40,781 nt of DNA from Lachnospiraceae bacterium AC3007 (GCA_000621405.1 JHYK01000026.1:1-40781); one strand, 5' to 3'; positions 1 through 8,368 are shown, counted from the first letter of the stretch. Numbers and translations are program-made. The notes: generated from the letters alone by a model not told the origin.

Positions 1-15
1 TATAAATGCTACTCT

Positions 16-62
16 GAAAGTGAGCCACTTTGGCACAAAACGCTGACTTGAAAGTGAGCCAC
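16..62 (+). repeat. IS21 left-end transposase-binding repeats
   Basis: Two direct copies of GAAAGTGAGCCAC lie at 16-28 and 50-62, 34 bases apart. Multiple subterminal copies are typical of IS21 ends, where IstA is known to bind. The outer copy belongs to the terminal inverted repeat. Confidence 0.8.
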
Positions 63-111
63 CCCATCATTACTCTGAATGAAGAGAAATCTTCATTCGG
101 AGGGAAAAGCG

Positions 112-1482
112 GTGGTTATCACAATGAAAGATTACGACGAAATACGTAAACGATACCTGGCCGGCGAAAGTCAGCGCAAGATCGCCAAGGCACTAGGTAT
201 CTCAAGGAACACGGTCGCCAAATACTGTGAAGGTGCTACGGTTCCATGGGTCCGGAAAACTCCGGAACGGGTCTCGACCGTCCTCACGGACGAGATTATT
301 GCCTTTATCCAGTCATGTCTTGATGAGGACGAGGCAGAAGGCTTGAAGAAACAGCGGCATACCGCCAAGCGGATCTATGACCGTTTGGTGGAAGAAACCG
401 GCTTTTCCGGTGGTTTATCCACCATTCGTGCCAAGGTACATGAGCTCAGACAACTTATGCCTGCTGCGTTTCTTCCACTTCAATTCGACCCCGGAGAAGC
501 CCTTCAGGTCGACTGGGGTGAAGCGTTTGTATATATCAAGGGCAATAGAGAAAAGATAAATCTATTCTGCGCCCGTTTGTGCTACAGTTGCCGGCCGGTA
601 GTGCTCGCGTACCACCGCCAGAATGAAGAAAGTTTTCTGGACGCATTCGTTCGGATCTTTAAGACCGTCGGTGGAGTCCCGGCCAAAGTGATCTTTGACA
701 ATGGCAAAGTTGCCGTAAAAGACGGATTCGGTTCCCATGCAAAGAAGCAAGCTGGTTATACAGAGCTTTCCGCACACTATGCATTTGAAGCTCTGTTCTG
801 CAATCCTGCCGAAGGTCACGAGAAAGGACTCGTGGAGGGGCTGGTCGGCTGGGCTAGACGCAACATCCTGGTCCCGGTACCTCATGTAGATTCTCTATCC
901 GACTTGAACGAATTACTTCTTGAACGCTGCAGGAAGTATGAACTGCATAAGATCCCAGGTAAACCCGATACGGTTTCTGTTATGTATCAACTGGAAAAGG
1001 AATCCCTCCGTCCTTTGCCACCGTACACCTTCGAAACAGCCAAATGCATCAGTGCCCGGGTTAATGCTTTCTCAACCGCCAGGTTCCGTACGAACGATTA
1101 CTCTGTTCCGGTCGCCTATGTTGGGCGCACAGTTGGGATCAAAGCGTATCCCGAGAAGATCGAGATTTTCTGTAACGGCTCCCTTATCGCCACGCATGAG
1201 CGCTGTTTTGGTCAGCATCAGAAGTGCTATCGTTTGGAACACTACATGCCACTCTTGGAGACACGCGGTCGCGCACTCTTCAACGCGGCACCAGTAAGAC
1301 AGAACGTCCCGCCGGAAGTGCTCTCCAGATGGAAGGAAGAACAAACCGACCATCAGGCGATTATTGCCTTTCTGAAAGAGAGGTTCGATGAGTCTCCTCC
1401 GGTCATCAAAGACCCTGTCCTAATCCAGACCGTAGATCTCAGACAGTATGATCTTTTAAAGGAGGTGGCCAATGCGAACTGA
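112..1482 (+). CDS. istA: IS21-family transposase IstA
   Basis: DDE transposase that cuts and joins the IS ends, working with the ATPase IstB. The N-terminus carries a helix-turn-helix (about residues 5-45; RKIAKALGISRNTV). The integrase core follows, with a first Asp in ALQVDWGEAF, a second in VIFDNGKVAV and a Glu in NPAEGHEKGLVEG, which fits a D-D-E triad. I chose the GTG at 112 because a GGAGGG ribosome site at 99-104 sits seven bases upstream. An in-frame ATG at 79 would add 11 residues but has no such site, and ATG 124 is also possible. The full length is usual for the family and no frameshift is seen. The 3' end overlaps istB by 11 bases. Confidence 0.92.
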   Translation: MVITMKDYDEIRKRYLAGESQRKIAKALGISRNTVAKYCEGATVPWVRKTPERVSTVLTDEIIAFIQSCLDEDEAEGLKKQRHTAKRIYDRLVEETGFSGGLSTIRAKVHELRQLMPAAFLPLQFDPGEALQVDWGEAFVYIKGNREKINLFCARLCYSCRPVVLAYHRQNEESFLDAFVRIFKTVGGVPAKVIFDNGKVAVKDGFGSHAKKQAGYTELSAHYAFEALFCNPAEGHEKGLVEGLVGWARRNILVPVPHVDSLSDLNELLLERCRKYELHKIPGKPDTVSVMYQLEKESLRPLPPYTFETAKCISARVNAFSTARFRTNDYSVPVAYVGRTVGIKAYPEKIEIFCNGSLIATHERCFGQHQKCYRLEHYMPLLETRGRALFNAAPVRQNVPPEVLSRWKEEQTDHQAIIAFLKERFDESPPVIKDPVLIQTVDLRQYDLLKEVANAN

Positions 1483-2224
1483 TGCTACACTAGAGCAGGT
1501 ACGGATTCTTTCAAAGCAATTGAAGGTCCCTACATTCGTTCAATACCCGGATCTGGTACGCCAGATGGGTGCTAAAGCTGACTTTGGAAAGCTCCTCCTT
1601 GCACTGATGAAGAGTGAATACGAACAGCGTCAGGAGAATCAGAACCGACGACGCCTTAAGCAGGCAGGTCTTCCTTACACAAAGACCTTGGAGGAACTGG
1701 ACCTTTCTCGCTATAGCGGGCAACTCACGCAACTCTTTGTGAACGAACTGGCCACTTGTCAGTTCATCAAGGAGAAGAAGAACTTGATTATGTTGGGCAA
1801 TCCGGGCAGAGGTAAGACCCACATGGCTATCGGCCTTGCCCTGAAAGCCTGCTCGATGGGAATGAATGTTCTATTCAAGAATGCGGCTTCTCTTTCAACG
1901 GAGCTCACCGAAGCTCGAGATGCGTTTGTCTTGGGGCGTTTAGAGAAACGCATCCAAAGGGCTGATCTTCTGGTCCTTGATGAAATGGGCTATGTAAGTT
2001 TCGATCGCCACCAGTCGGAACTGCTTTTCAAGGTGATAGCTGACCGCAGCGAGCGCGGCAGCGTCATTGTTACTACAAACCTTCCATTCTCAGAATGGAC
2101 AACCTTGTTCGAGAACACGGCAATGGTGGCAGCCATGGTGGATCGGTTGACCTTCCAGTCTTACATCCTGGACATGAACGGAAAGTCGTACCGTCTCGAA
2201 CAAGCAAAGAAACAGAAACGGTAA
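1472..2224 (+). CDS. istB: IS21-family helper ATPase IstB
   Basis: DnaA/DnaC-like AAA+ ATPase that assists IstA in target selection and transposition. Walker A is GNPGRGKTHMA and Walker B is ADLLVLDEMGYV; a sensor-like VTTNLPFSEW follows. At 250 residues the length is normal for IstB. The start overlaps the istA reading frame, and the site AAAGGAGG at 1457-1464 inside istA gives a strong ribosome binding site, so translation is probably coupled. The stop directly abuts the right-end repeats of the element. Confidence 0.93.
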   Translation: MRTDATLEQVRILSKQLKVPTFVQYPDLVRQMGAKADFGKLLLALMKSEYEQRQENQNRRRLKQAGLPYTKTLEELDLSRYSGQLTQLFVNELATCQFIKEKKNLIMLGNPGRGKTHMAIGLALKACSMGMNVLFKNAASLSTELTEARDAFVLGRLEKRIQRADLLVLDEMGYVSFDRHQSELLFKVIADRSERGSVIVTTNLPFSEWTTLFENTAMVAAMVDRLTFQSYILDMNGKSYRLEQAKKQKR

Positions 2225-2285
2225 GTGGCTCACTTTCAAGCCATCACAAGTGGCTCAAAATGAAATCAGCGCGTGGCTCACTTTC
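2225..2285 (-). repeat. IS21 right-end transposase-binding repeats
   Basis: Inverted copies of the left-end repeat occur at 2225-2237 and 2273-2285 (GTGGCTCACTTTC), with a partial copy (GTGGCTCA) at 2250-2257. The first copy starts at the base after the istB stop codon, so coding sequence and end are packed without a spacer. Confidence 0.8.
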
Positions 2286-2288
2286 TAG

Positions 2289-2492
2289 TTGACGTTTATA
2301 TTCATCGATGAGACGATAATAAATGCACTTGCTGCAAGAAATGATGTATCAGTAAACCTTACTGTGAACTATATGGGAGTTCCCTTCATCATTAATATCC
2401 CTGCCGGCTACAACCTCAGAGCGCTCCTCGGAGCAGACGGAAGGATAGACTTTGCGAAGCTTATCGCAACCTTTAATCCTACAGCAAAATAA
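2289..2492 (+). pseudogene. 3' remnant of a gene cut by the IS21 element
   Basis: An open frame crosses the IS right end and runs about 62 codons into flanking DNA, ending with TAA at 2490-2492. The deduced tail (key parts NLTVNYMGVPFIINIPAGY and GADGRIDFAKLI) resembles C-terminal tails of extracellular repeat proteins, but I cannot name a family. The frame has no ribosome site or good start of its own; the only nearby start is a TTG within the IS end. I therefore read it as the surviving C-terminus of an interrupted gene. Its 5' part should lie left of the window if the insertion was simple. Confidence 0.5.
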
Positions 2493-2556
2493 AAGAAAAC
2501 ACCGGGGACTTCCGGAACAGTAGAATGTTAACGAGAACAACATAACAAATAAAGAC

Positions 2557-2583
2557 ACAGCCGCAGGTATATCCTGCGGCTGT
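2557..2583. terminator. Bidirectional rho-independent terminator between convergent genes
   Basis: A perfect 11-bp stem (ACAGCCGCAGG and its complement) surrounds a five-base loop. On the minus strand the stem is followed by a T-rich stretch (CTTTATTTG), suiting the NUDIX gene that ends at 2612. On the plus strand the T tail is poor. It sits between the plus-strand remnant and the minus-strand NUDIX gene. Confidence 0.8.
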
Positions 2584-2611
2584 AAATGATACATCACGTG
2601 CCCCATTAGTA

Positions 2612-3205
2612 TCATTTTGGGTCCGCACGCTGCGCCAGAAGCCAGCCCAGGATATGGACGCTCTGCTGAAATCTGCCGGAACGGATCATCTCCTCTATCT
2701 CTTTGGCATCATGAAGCTCGACTCTTATGAACTCAGTCTCGTCAAGATGGAGATCTGCTACCTTACGGCAGTTCTTTGCACTGTAAATAAAAGCATAATT
2801 GTCAGCTATAGTCGCGTTGGATGGAACTGTAAGCAGATGCTCCCATTCATCGGATTCATAGCCTGTCTCCTCCAGCAACTCTCTTTTGGCGGCCTTCATG
2901 GCGTCCTCTTCACTGCCTGCACCGTCTTCCCTGCCGCCCATCTTCTCCAGGCCTCCGGCCGGGAATTCCGTGGTGACCTCTCTGATACCCTGCCTGAACT
3001 GCCTGACGCATATATACCTGCCCTCTTCGTCTGAGGCCACTATCACCGCGTAGTTCCTTCTGCTGTAGCTGTAGAAAGGCTCAAATACCTGACCGTTGGG
3101 AAATCTGTAGGCCAGCTTGCGCAGATCCATCCACTCATCATGTATTACGTGCTCGCACCTCACCTCTTCCCAGGCAAGTGCTTCTTCGGGGGTTTTATTC
3201 TCCAT
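2612..3205 (-). CDS. NUDIX hydrolase (ADP-ribose pyrophosphatase-like)
   Basis: Probable hydrolase of a nucleoside diphosphate linked to a second group, such as ADP-ribose or a nucleotide sugar, in the cytosol. The Nudix box is visible in the C-terminal half as EDAMKAAKRELLEETGY, with the RE and EE metal ligands present. It is preceded by FPAGGLE, typical of the ADP-ribose branch, but with an acidic, Gly-rich insertion of about ten residues between these two parts. At 197 residues the length fits the family. The start codon has AAAGGA upstream, inside a duplicated segment. It is probably single-transcribed and housekeeping, with no evident tie to the glycan locus; the substrate is not certain. 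Confidence 0.85.
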   Translation of the reverse strand: MENKTPEEALAWEEVRCEHVIHDEWMDLRKLAYRFPNGQVFEPFYSYSRRNYAVIVASDEEGRYICVRQFRQGIREVTTEFPAGGLEKMGGREDGAGSEEDAMKAAKRELLEETGYESDEWEHLLTVPSNATIADNYAFIYSAKNCRKVADLHLDETEFIRVELHDAKEIEEMIRSGRFQQSVHILGWLLAQRADPK

Positions 3206-3213
3206 TGTTCGTT

Positions 3214-3247
3214 ATTCCTTTGGGGGTTAGATATTCCTTTGGGGGTT
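3214..3247. repeat. Tandem 19-bp duplication upstream of the NUDIX gene
   Basis: ATTCCTTTGGGGGTT occurs at 3214-3228 and 3233-3247. Read on the minus strand, each copy contains AAAGGAAT, so the duplication also duplicates the likely ribosome binding site of the NUDIX gene. Only the copy nearer the ATG lies at a usable distance. Confidence 0.6.
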
Positions 3248-3296
3248 TTGGCTTCTGAGATAATACCATAGATTGAGTCCGGACGCATTGTATACA

Positions 3297-3346
3297 GTTT
3301 TATGTCGTCGAGTGCCGAATTATGCCGTTTTATGTCGTTTTATGTC
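3297..3346. repeat. Three copies of a 10-bp repeat
   Basis: GTTTTATGTC occurs at 3297-3306, 3327-3336 and 3337-3346, the last two directly in tandem. The segment is non-coding, in the spacer between the divergently oriented NUDIX and ATPase genes. No function is evident; replication slippage explains it. Confidence 0.5.
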
Positions 3347-3460
3347 ATACCAATAATTCTGATCATAACCTGTCCAGCTCGCGGAAGGATCTCCGTCAGT
3401 CTTCCCCGATTTAGAGAAATCGTGGAATCGCAGGAATAATCGAGTGTTTAATGATCCATC

Positions 3461-3526
3461 ATTTGCATTTCGGGGCATTTTGCCCCGTTTTTCATCTGCA
3501 TTTCGGGGCATTTTGCCCCTTTTTTC
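3461..3526 (+). terminator. Two tandem terminator-like hairpins (33-bp direct repeat)
   Basis: Two 33-base units (3461-3493, 3494-3526) differ at only two positions. Each holds a GGGGC stem, TTTT-type loop and GCCCC, at 3472-3486 and 3505-3519, followed by a run of T on the plus strand (GTTTTTC, then TTTTTTC). This is a doubled intrinsic-terminator shape lying just upstream of the promoter of the plus-strand ATPase gene, where it could insulate that gene from upstream transcription. Confidence 0.6.
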
Positions 3527-3528
3527 TG

Positions 3529-3557
3529 TTGAACTCCTCAAAAAGTCATAGTATAAT
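3529..3557 (+). promoter_or_regulatory. Sigma-70/SigA-type promoter for the ATPase gene
   Basis: TTGAAC at 3529-3534 and a perfect TATAAT at 3552-3557 are separated by 17 bases, the ideal spacing. Transcription would begin near 3564, about 55 bases before the ATG at 3620, which has GAGGGG just upstream. Confidence 0.75.
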
Positions 3558-3619
3558 CTGATCAGGAGCAATATGTCAGAGATCGGAAATCTGATCAAAA
3601 GCCCGGATGTGAGGGGAAC

Positions 3620-4954
3620 ATGTACAGACTCTGCGAGAATAAAATTCAGGACTGGATTGAAAACAGCAGCAAAGCCCTGCTAATATATGGAGCGCGCCAG
3701 GTAGGAAAAACATACCTGATCCGTGAAATGCTGAACCGCAATAACATATCATTCTGCGAATACAACCTGATCGAACGCAGCGACATTCTTACATATCTGG
3801 AACAGGCCGACTCTGCTTCCGAGATATCGGAAAAGCTGGCAATGTATTCGGATACGGAACTTACCGAGAAAGAATCAGTTATCTTTCTTGACGAGATCCA
3901 GCTCTACCCGGATATTGTCACCAAGATCAAATTTCTCGTCGACGAGGGCCGATATCGTTATATACTCAGCGGCTCAAACCTTGGAGTCGAACTCAAAGGC
4001 ATAAGGTCCATACCTGTCGGATACCTCGAATCCTGGCAGATGTTTCCCATGAACTTCGAAGAGTTTGCCATAGCCTCAGGAGTAACCTCCGCAATGCTGG
4101 TGCATATGAAAGAATGCTTCAGGAAAAGACTCTCCGTTGACAACATAGCGCACGACAAGCTCCTTAGAACCTTCTATTACTATCTCATCGTAGGCGGAAT
4201 GCCGTCTGTTATAAATGTATACAATGAAACACGCTCTCTAGCCAGAATAGATGCTGAGCAAAAAAATATAATCAACCAGTACAAAGCGGATTTTACAAAA
4301 TACGAGCAGAAAAACAGACGTCTGAAAATAATCTCTGTTTATGACAATATCCCTGCACAGCTGAATAAGCAGAACCGCAAATTCAACTTTTCAATGCTCA
4401 ACAAGGAATTGAAATTCAGCAGATACGAAGAAAGTTTCCTGTGGCTTGCCGATGCAGCAGTCGTTATCCCGACATATATAGTAAGCACGCCCAAAAGCCC
4501 ACTTGAGATCTCCAGAGAAACAAATGTCTTTAAGCTGTTTCTGAGTGATGTCGGATTGCTGACATCCTGCTACCCTTCCGCAGTCAGAGCCCAAATAGCT
4601 GACATGGATCCGTCCAAAGAGATCAACAACGGCGCTCTGTTTGAAAACTATGCCGCTGAAGAGTTCTATGCGGCTTGCGGAAAAACATATTATTACAAGA
4701 AAAAAACAGTCGGAGAGGTTGATTTCATGATAGAAACAGACGGCTCTGCGATCCCTGTAGAAATAAAATCCGGCGCGGATTACAAGCATCATGCCGCCCT
4801 GGATCACCTGCTCGAGAACTATGATTTCGATACAGCATATATTCTTTCACCGAACAATTTGGAAACAACCGGAACCAAAGTATATCTGCCAATATATATG
4901 GCAGGGCTGATCGCTGATTGCCAGAAAATGGATGATATCATCCTGCCGATGTGA
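3620..4954 (+). CDS. AAA-family ATPase with DUF4143-type C-terminus
   Basis: Member of the widespread AAA_14/DUF4143 ATPases, whose cellular role is not well defined. Walker A is GARQVGKT (residues 24-31) and Walker B is SVIFLDEIQLYP. A sensor-like ILSGSNL follows, then the typical LESWQMFPMNFEEFA segment. Near the C-terminus VGEVDFMIE and AIPVEIKSG give the E-x-D and E-x-K pattern of a restriction-endonuclease-like fold. At 444 residues it is full length. It has its own promoter and a GAGGGG ribosome site, and it points away from the NUDIX gene and toward the glycan locus, with which it converges. A role in glycan synthesis is not indicated. Confidence 0.88.
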   Translation: MYRLCENKIQDWIENSSKALLIYGARQVGKTYLIREMLNRNNISFCEYNLIERSDILTYLEQADSASEISEKLAMYSDTELTEKESVIFLDEIQLYPDIVTKIKFLVDEGRYRYILSGSNLGVELKGIRSIPVGYLESWQMFPMNFEEFAIASGVTSAMLVHMKECFRKRLSVDNIAHDKLLRTFYYYLIVGGMPSVINVYNETRSLARIDAEQKNIINQYKADFTKYEQKNRRLKIISVYDNIPAQLNKQNRKFNFSMLNKELKFSRYEESFLWLADAAVVIPTYIVSTPKSPLEISRETNVFKLFLSDVGLLTSCYPSAVRAQIADMDPSKEINNGALFENYAAEEFYAACGKTYYYKKKTVGEVDFMIETDGSAIPVEIKSGADYKHHAALDHLLENYDFDTAYILSPNNLETTGTKVYLPIYMAGLIADCQKMDDIILPM

Positions 4955-5151
4955 CATTCTCGATGTCGCGCCAACATTTTTATGGACGAGTTTTGTCAAT
5001 CTAGAATCTCCACAAACTATACTCGTAGCCTGTCTACCCTGGTTTTGATTTTTGTCCTCTGTCAGAGCAAGGCATTTAAATATCTAACACTGCTTTTTGA
5101 TCGTAGAGTACATTGGCATCCAAGAACAATCACGTTTCTGCTTGTATCTGA

Positions 5152-6039
5152 TCAAACAGGCTCAGCAACCATAGCCAAATCAAAACTCCCCTCGATTCTG
5201 TCCCCGGGTTCAAGCACAACAGTAGTTCCCGTAGTAATGTCAAGTTCTTCGGCGATACCCCTGCCAAATATCACGGTAAAACATTGAAGCGTATCACTTT
5301 CATTCCTGTACTCGGCAGTATCTGTCAGCTTCAGAAGCTTATATCTGCGCTCTGTGACCCATTTATCATCCATAGGGATGCTCTCAGAGATCAGTCCCGG
5401 CTTCAACGCCCTGAGTCCCTTTTCAATATGCAGTTCTCTGTGGTTTCCGGATGCATCAACCCTGTCATAATCATAAAGCCTGTATGTCCAGGGGCTGTTC
5501 TCTTCTATTTCATAAACAAAGGAGCCGGTAGTCATGGCATGCATAGTCCCTGCCTTTACATATACATAATCCCCCGGCTTTACCTGAAGTCTTCCTACTA
5601 TTGACATCATGTCACCGCTTTGCAGCCTGTCACGCACCTCTTCTGCGCTTTCCGCCAGACATCCGTTATATAAGCTGCCGCTCTCAGGCGCCTCTATAAA
5701 ATACCAGGACTCATTCTTTCCGTAAGCAGCCCCCTCTTCCCTTTTCGCCATCTCGTCATCGGGATGGACCTGTATGCTCAGATCATCCCTTGCCTCCACC
5801 AGAGCAATGATCAGCGGAAATTCATCATAACCTTCAAGGCCGAAATGCTGCCTGTTCTCCTCAAAGTAATTCTGAAATACTCTTCCCTTATATTCTCCGT
5901 TCAGGATGGTATTCTCAAGTCCTTTCTCACAGCACAGAGAATAAAGATGCCCAATCTTTCCGGGCTTTTCTTTCGCATACGGAAGAAGCTTCTGCCCTCC
6001 CCAAATGGTTTCATGTGCTACTGTATCAAGTATTATCAT
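5152..6039 (-). CDS. manA: Mannose-6-phosphate isomerase, class I
   Basis: Zinc-dependent isomerase linking fructose-6-phosphate and mannose-6-phosphate, the entry to GDP-mannose-type sugar donors. The metal-site signatures are visible: SIQVHPDD, KNESWYFIEAPE, and AGTMHAM followed by VYEIEEN. At 295 residues it matches the short bacterial form. The ATG at 6039 has GGAG nine bases upstream; that site overlaps the stop of the preceding epimerase-like gene, suggesting coupled translation. It is the last gene of the long minus-strand run. No clear terminator is seen in the 197 bases between it and the convergent ATPase gene. Confidence 0.9.
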   Translation of the reverse strand: MIILDTVAHETIWGGQKLLPYAKEKPGKIGHLYSLCCEKGLENTILNGEYKGRVFQNYFEENRQHFGLEGYDEFPLIIALVEARDDLSIQVHPDDEMAKREEGAAYGKNESWYFIEAPESGSLYNGCLAESAEEVRDRLQSGDMMSIVGRLQVKPGDYVYVKAGTMHAMTTGSFVYEIEENSPWTYRLYDYDRVDASGNHRELHIEKGLRALKPGLISESIPMDDKWVTERRYKLLKLTDTAEYRNESDTLQCFTVIFGRGIAEELDITTGTTVVLEPGDRIEGSFDLAMVAEPV

Positions 6040-6042
6040 AAA

Positions 6043-6705
6043 CTAGAACTCCATTTTTTTGATTTCTTCAAGGGTCTCCTTATACGGCTTATCTTTCCCG
6101 AAAAGAAGCGTGGTACCCAATACAAAACCTTTGACACCCATAGGAGCATACTGCTGTATTTTGTCCAGACCGCAAGCTCCATCCCAGTATATATCAAAAT
6201 GCTTTTCTTCCCTTATCGCCAGCAGTTCCTCATACTTTTCCCTAATATAAGGCAGGAACATCTGTCCTGCATTTCCGGGATTTACCGACATCACTAGCAC
6301 CTTCTTTACAATGGTTAGCAGCATCTTTGAGTTATCAACGCTGGTACCCGGATTCAAGGCTATACCGGGAGTGATCCCCGCATTAATGACTTTCTGTAGT
6401 GTGGTCGACGGATGATATTCCGCCTCCGGATGTATATATATCGTATCTCCCTCTCTCAACTCCTTGATAAACAGATCGATCGTATTTATCGGATGTTCGA
6501 CCATAAGATGCACATCAAGCGGTTTATCCGTAAGCTTTCTTATACATCTCAGGTCATTTAAGGACATGGCAAAATTCTGCACATATCGTCCATCCATTAT
6601 ATCTATGTGAAATGAATCTATGCCGCCATTCTCAAGATCGCGCACCTCCTTACCCAGGTTACTGTAGTCAGCGCACATCATCGACGCCATCAGTTCAAAT
6701 TCCAT
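6043..6705 (-). CDS. Ribulose-phosphate 3-epimerase family protein (pentose- or allulose-phosphate epimerase)
   Basis: TIM-barrel epimerase of the Rpe/AlsE family. Catalytic Asp and metal-site motifs are visible in SFHIDIMDGRYV and PLDVHLMVEHP. The phosphate loop reads SVNPGNAGQ instead of PGFGGQ, and DGACG replaces DGGIN, which brings it nearer the AlsE branch than housekeeping Rpe. I place the start at the ATG at 6705, which has AGGA just upstream; a TTG 21 bases earlier is the only alternative. Since a CDP-ribitol-type synthase lies at 15042, this enzyme could adjust the ribulose-5-phosphate supply. That link is inference, and a different ketose phosphate is possible. Confidence 0.82.
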   Translation of the reverse strand: MEFELMASMMCADYSNLGKEVRDLENGGIDSFHIDIMDGRYVQNFAMSLNDLRCIRKLTDKPLDVHLMVEHPINTIDLFIKELREGDTIYIHPEAEYHPSTTLQKVINAGITPGIALNPGTSVDNSKMLLTIVKKVLVMSVNPGNAGQMFLPYIREKYEELLAIREEKHFDIYWDGACGLDKIQQYAPMGVKGFVLGTTLLFGKDKPYKETLEEIKKMEF

Positions 6706-6747
6706 CTTTTCCTGCCATCCTTTCAAAGTATTTTTCGCATCAATATA

Positions 6748-8004
6748 TTATAGCGTCTTTAGGATTCTGTCTATAGTCTCCTCCTCGCTTCCGGCTTCGA
6801 TCTCCTCCGCATCAAAACAAAGCTCCATGCATTTAAGACTGCAAAAGTCAATATCTGTTGAATTCCACTGTACCGGCCCGAGCTTCTTCGGATACAATAT
6901 GATCCTTCTGCATTGAGCCTGGGATGTAATATCAAAAAAACCGCTTCTCATACCGATGACTGTCCCTGCATACTCCATAAACTCCATGATATCCATAAAA
7001 CTCAAGCTTACAGGCACAGCACAGTCTATCATGTTCTCTTCCCTCTCCTCACCGACGTTCACGGCAACGGAATATCCTTTCCTCCCCAGCCCTTCTCCAA
7101 GCTTATTCCAGAATGAATCGGAGAGTGTGGGAAGTGAGTAGGAGAAAGGAGAAATAAGTACTGTATGATTCTTTTTCAGGCTATGCTCCTTAAAAAAATC
7201 CTCTGTCTTCTCTTTGCAGCCATTCCTTTTAGGAAACTGCGGCTTCACGCCTTCCGGAAGGCCGTAAATCATATACCTGAATGTGTCGGTAAAACAAAAT
7301 CCTTCTTTTTGTCTGGTAACACACGGATTATGACGAAATGCCCCCTGCCATATGGTAAGCGGCTTCAATCTGATCATATCTCCAAGAAACATCCACGCCC
7401 TGATCAACGCACTGCTCTCTTCGGACGAAAGAGTTTCTGCCGGATATATGCCGAACCATTCAGAGAGTTTATTGATCCCGCCGGATTCTCCCAGCATAAC
7501 ATAGCACGAAATATCGTTACGGTTTAAATAATCCTTGAAATAAAGCCCCAGCAGATAATAATCACCTAAAGGGCAGTTCGCCAGAAAAAGAAGCACGTCT
7601 TTGCCATATTTTTCCTGCATTCTCCTGTATACGGAAAGACCCTTTATCACAAGCTCCGTATTTTTCTCAGGAGATGGTCTGTCAAGCACAAATATCTGAT
7701 CCTGATCCCTGTACCCCAGTGATACAAGCTGATCCTTCATCTCCTCCCAATACTTTGGTGAATATATGATCACACTTATATCGTCGGCATTCTCCGGACG
7801 GTACTTTCCGGGAGCATAGATGGGCACATCTTCGGCATATCCCCCCTGTTTATTGATATCATTATCAAAAATAACCGCAGGTGAAATGTCATGGTCCCGA
7901 AGCCATTTGATCATCCGCCTCACATGCTCGAGGCGCCCCATTACCGCAACTTCAGATCCAAGCCTTTTATTGTCCAGCTTTTCCAGTTCGTCAAAGAGAC
8001 TCAT
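6748..8004 (-). CDS. Putative GT-B glycosyltransferase with N-terminal Rossmann-like module (paralogue 1)
   Basis: No firm family assignment. Residues 15-110 form a Rossmann-like module (EVAVMGRLEHV, then AVIFDNDINKQGG), with a degenerate glycine motif. The rest resembles GT-B folds such as the GT9 heptosyltransferases: LANCPLGDYYL matches the GxxGD opening, and TVLISPFSYS plus VIGMRSGFFDI match the C-terminal donor half. It is a clear paralogue of the protein at 8365, sharing order and motifs end to end. It starts inside the end of the HAD gene (14-base overlap), with GGAG upstream. The likely role is transfer of an unusual sugar in glycan assembly at the cytoplasmic side; the donor is unknown. 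Confidence 0.6.
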   Translation of the reverse strand: MSLFDELEKLDNKRLGSEVAVMGRLEHVRRMIKWLRDHDISPAVIFDNDINKQGGYAEDVPIYAPGKYRPENADDISVIIYSPKYWEEMKDQLVSLGYRDQDQIFVLDRPSPEKNTELVIKGLSVYRRMQEKYGKDVLLFLANCPLGDYYLLGLYFKDYLNRNDISCYVMLGESGGINKLSEWFGIYPAETLSSEESSALIRAWMFLGDMIRLKPLTIWQGAFRHNPCVTRQKEGFCFTDTFRYMIYGLPEGVKPQFPKRNGCKEKTEDFFKEHSLKKNHTVLISPFSYSLPTLSDSFWNKLGEGLGRKGYSVAVNVGEEREENMIDCAVPVSLSFMDIMEFMEYAGTVIGMRSGFFDITSQAQCRRIILYPKKLGPVQWNSTDIDFCSLKCMELCFDAEEIEAGSEEETIDRILKTL

Positions 8005-8368
8005 CTATCTCTATCTCCAGTCCCTCCAGCCCTTCATTCCTGCTGCATTCCACGGCATGGCTCATTATTAACCCGGAAGGCTTGCTGTCATTCAGCAGTA
8101 TCCGCTCTCCCATAGGCATCTCAAACTTTATATCATCATATCTTATCCCGTTTGCCTTAAGGAAGCCTTCTGTCTTTTCCCTTGCCTCCTTCTCCCGCGC
8201 AGTTATTATCAGCACATAATCATCCTCAGGTATGCTCTGCAGGAATTCCTTAGCCCCCGGAAGCCAGTGATCATCTCCGGTCTTGTACCCGTTATGCTCC
8301 ACAAGCGTTCCGTCAAAATCAAGTATCCAGGTTTTGGAAAGAGTGGACAGCGTAAGCTTCTTTTTCAT
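7991..8368 (-). CDS. Small HAD-family phosphatase
   Basis: Haloacid dehalogenase fold in its minimal, cap-less form (125 residues). Motif I is WILDFDGTLV with the nucleophile Asp, motif II is VLIITAR, and the later acidic motif is ILLNDSKPSG. Such small HADs in surface-glycan loci often remove phosphate from sugar phosphates, but the substrate here cannot be read from sequence. It overlaps the gene before it by four bases (ATGA) and the gene after it by 14, so it is tightly coupled to the two GT-B-like paralogues on both sides, suggesting a shared pathway. Confidence 0.8.
   Translation of the reverse strand: MKKKLTLSTLSKTWILDFDGTLVEHNGYKTGDDHWLPGAKEFLQSIPEDDYVLIITAREKEAREKTEGFLKANGIRYDDIKFEMPMGERILLNDSKPSGLIMSHAVECSRNEGLEGLEIEIDESL

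Larger units (their letters stand above)
1..2304 (+). mobile_element. IS21-family insertion sequence (right end complete, left end at or just before base 1)
   Basis: istA and istB overlap in the usual IS21 arrangement and are bracketed by inverted copies of GAAAGTGAGCCAC. Reading inward, both ends carry TATAAA exactly nine bases before GAAAG, so the inverted repeat seems to extend to the window edge on the left. On the right the family-typical terminal CA would fall at 2303-2304. The left terminal dinucleotide and any target duplication lie outside the window, so the exact limits are inferred. Both genes look intact, so the element may be active. Confidence 0.85.

Noticed and set aside
3461-3526. 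Possible CRISPR array
   Set aside because: Only two units in direct contact, with no spacers and no cas genes; terminator hairpins explain it.
3320-3598. A 92-codon minus-strand frame with an internal repeat of EKRGKMPRNA
   Set aside because: The repeat is only the translation of the tandem terminator hairpins, and the frame lies over the promoter of the ATPase gene; no ribosome site or homology is visible.
4982-5287. A 101-codon plus-strand frame after the DUF4143 ATPase
   Set aside because: Its second half is antisense to manA, the composition is Ser/Thr/Leu-rich like a shadow frame, and no ribosome site is seen.
6043-6705. Housekeeping ribulose-phosphate 3-epimerase
   Set aside because: The phosphate loop and C-terminal Gly motif differ from typical Rpe and the gene is within the glycan run, so a dedicated epimerase is more likely; the substrate is left open.
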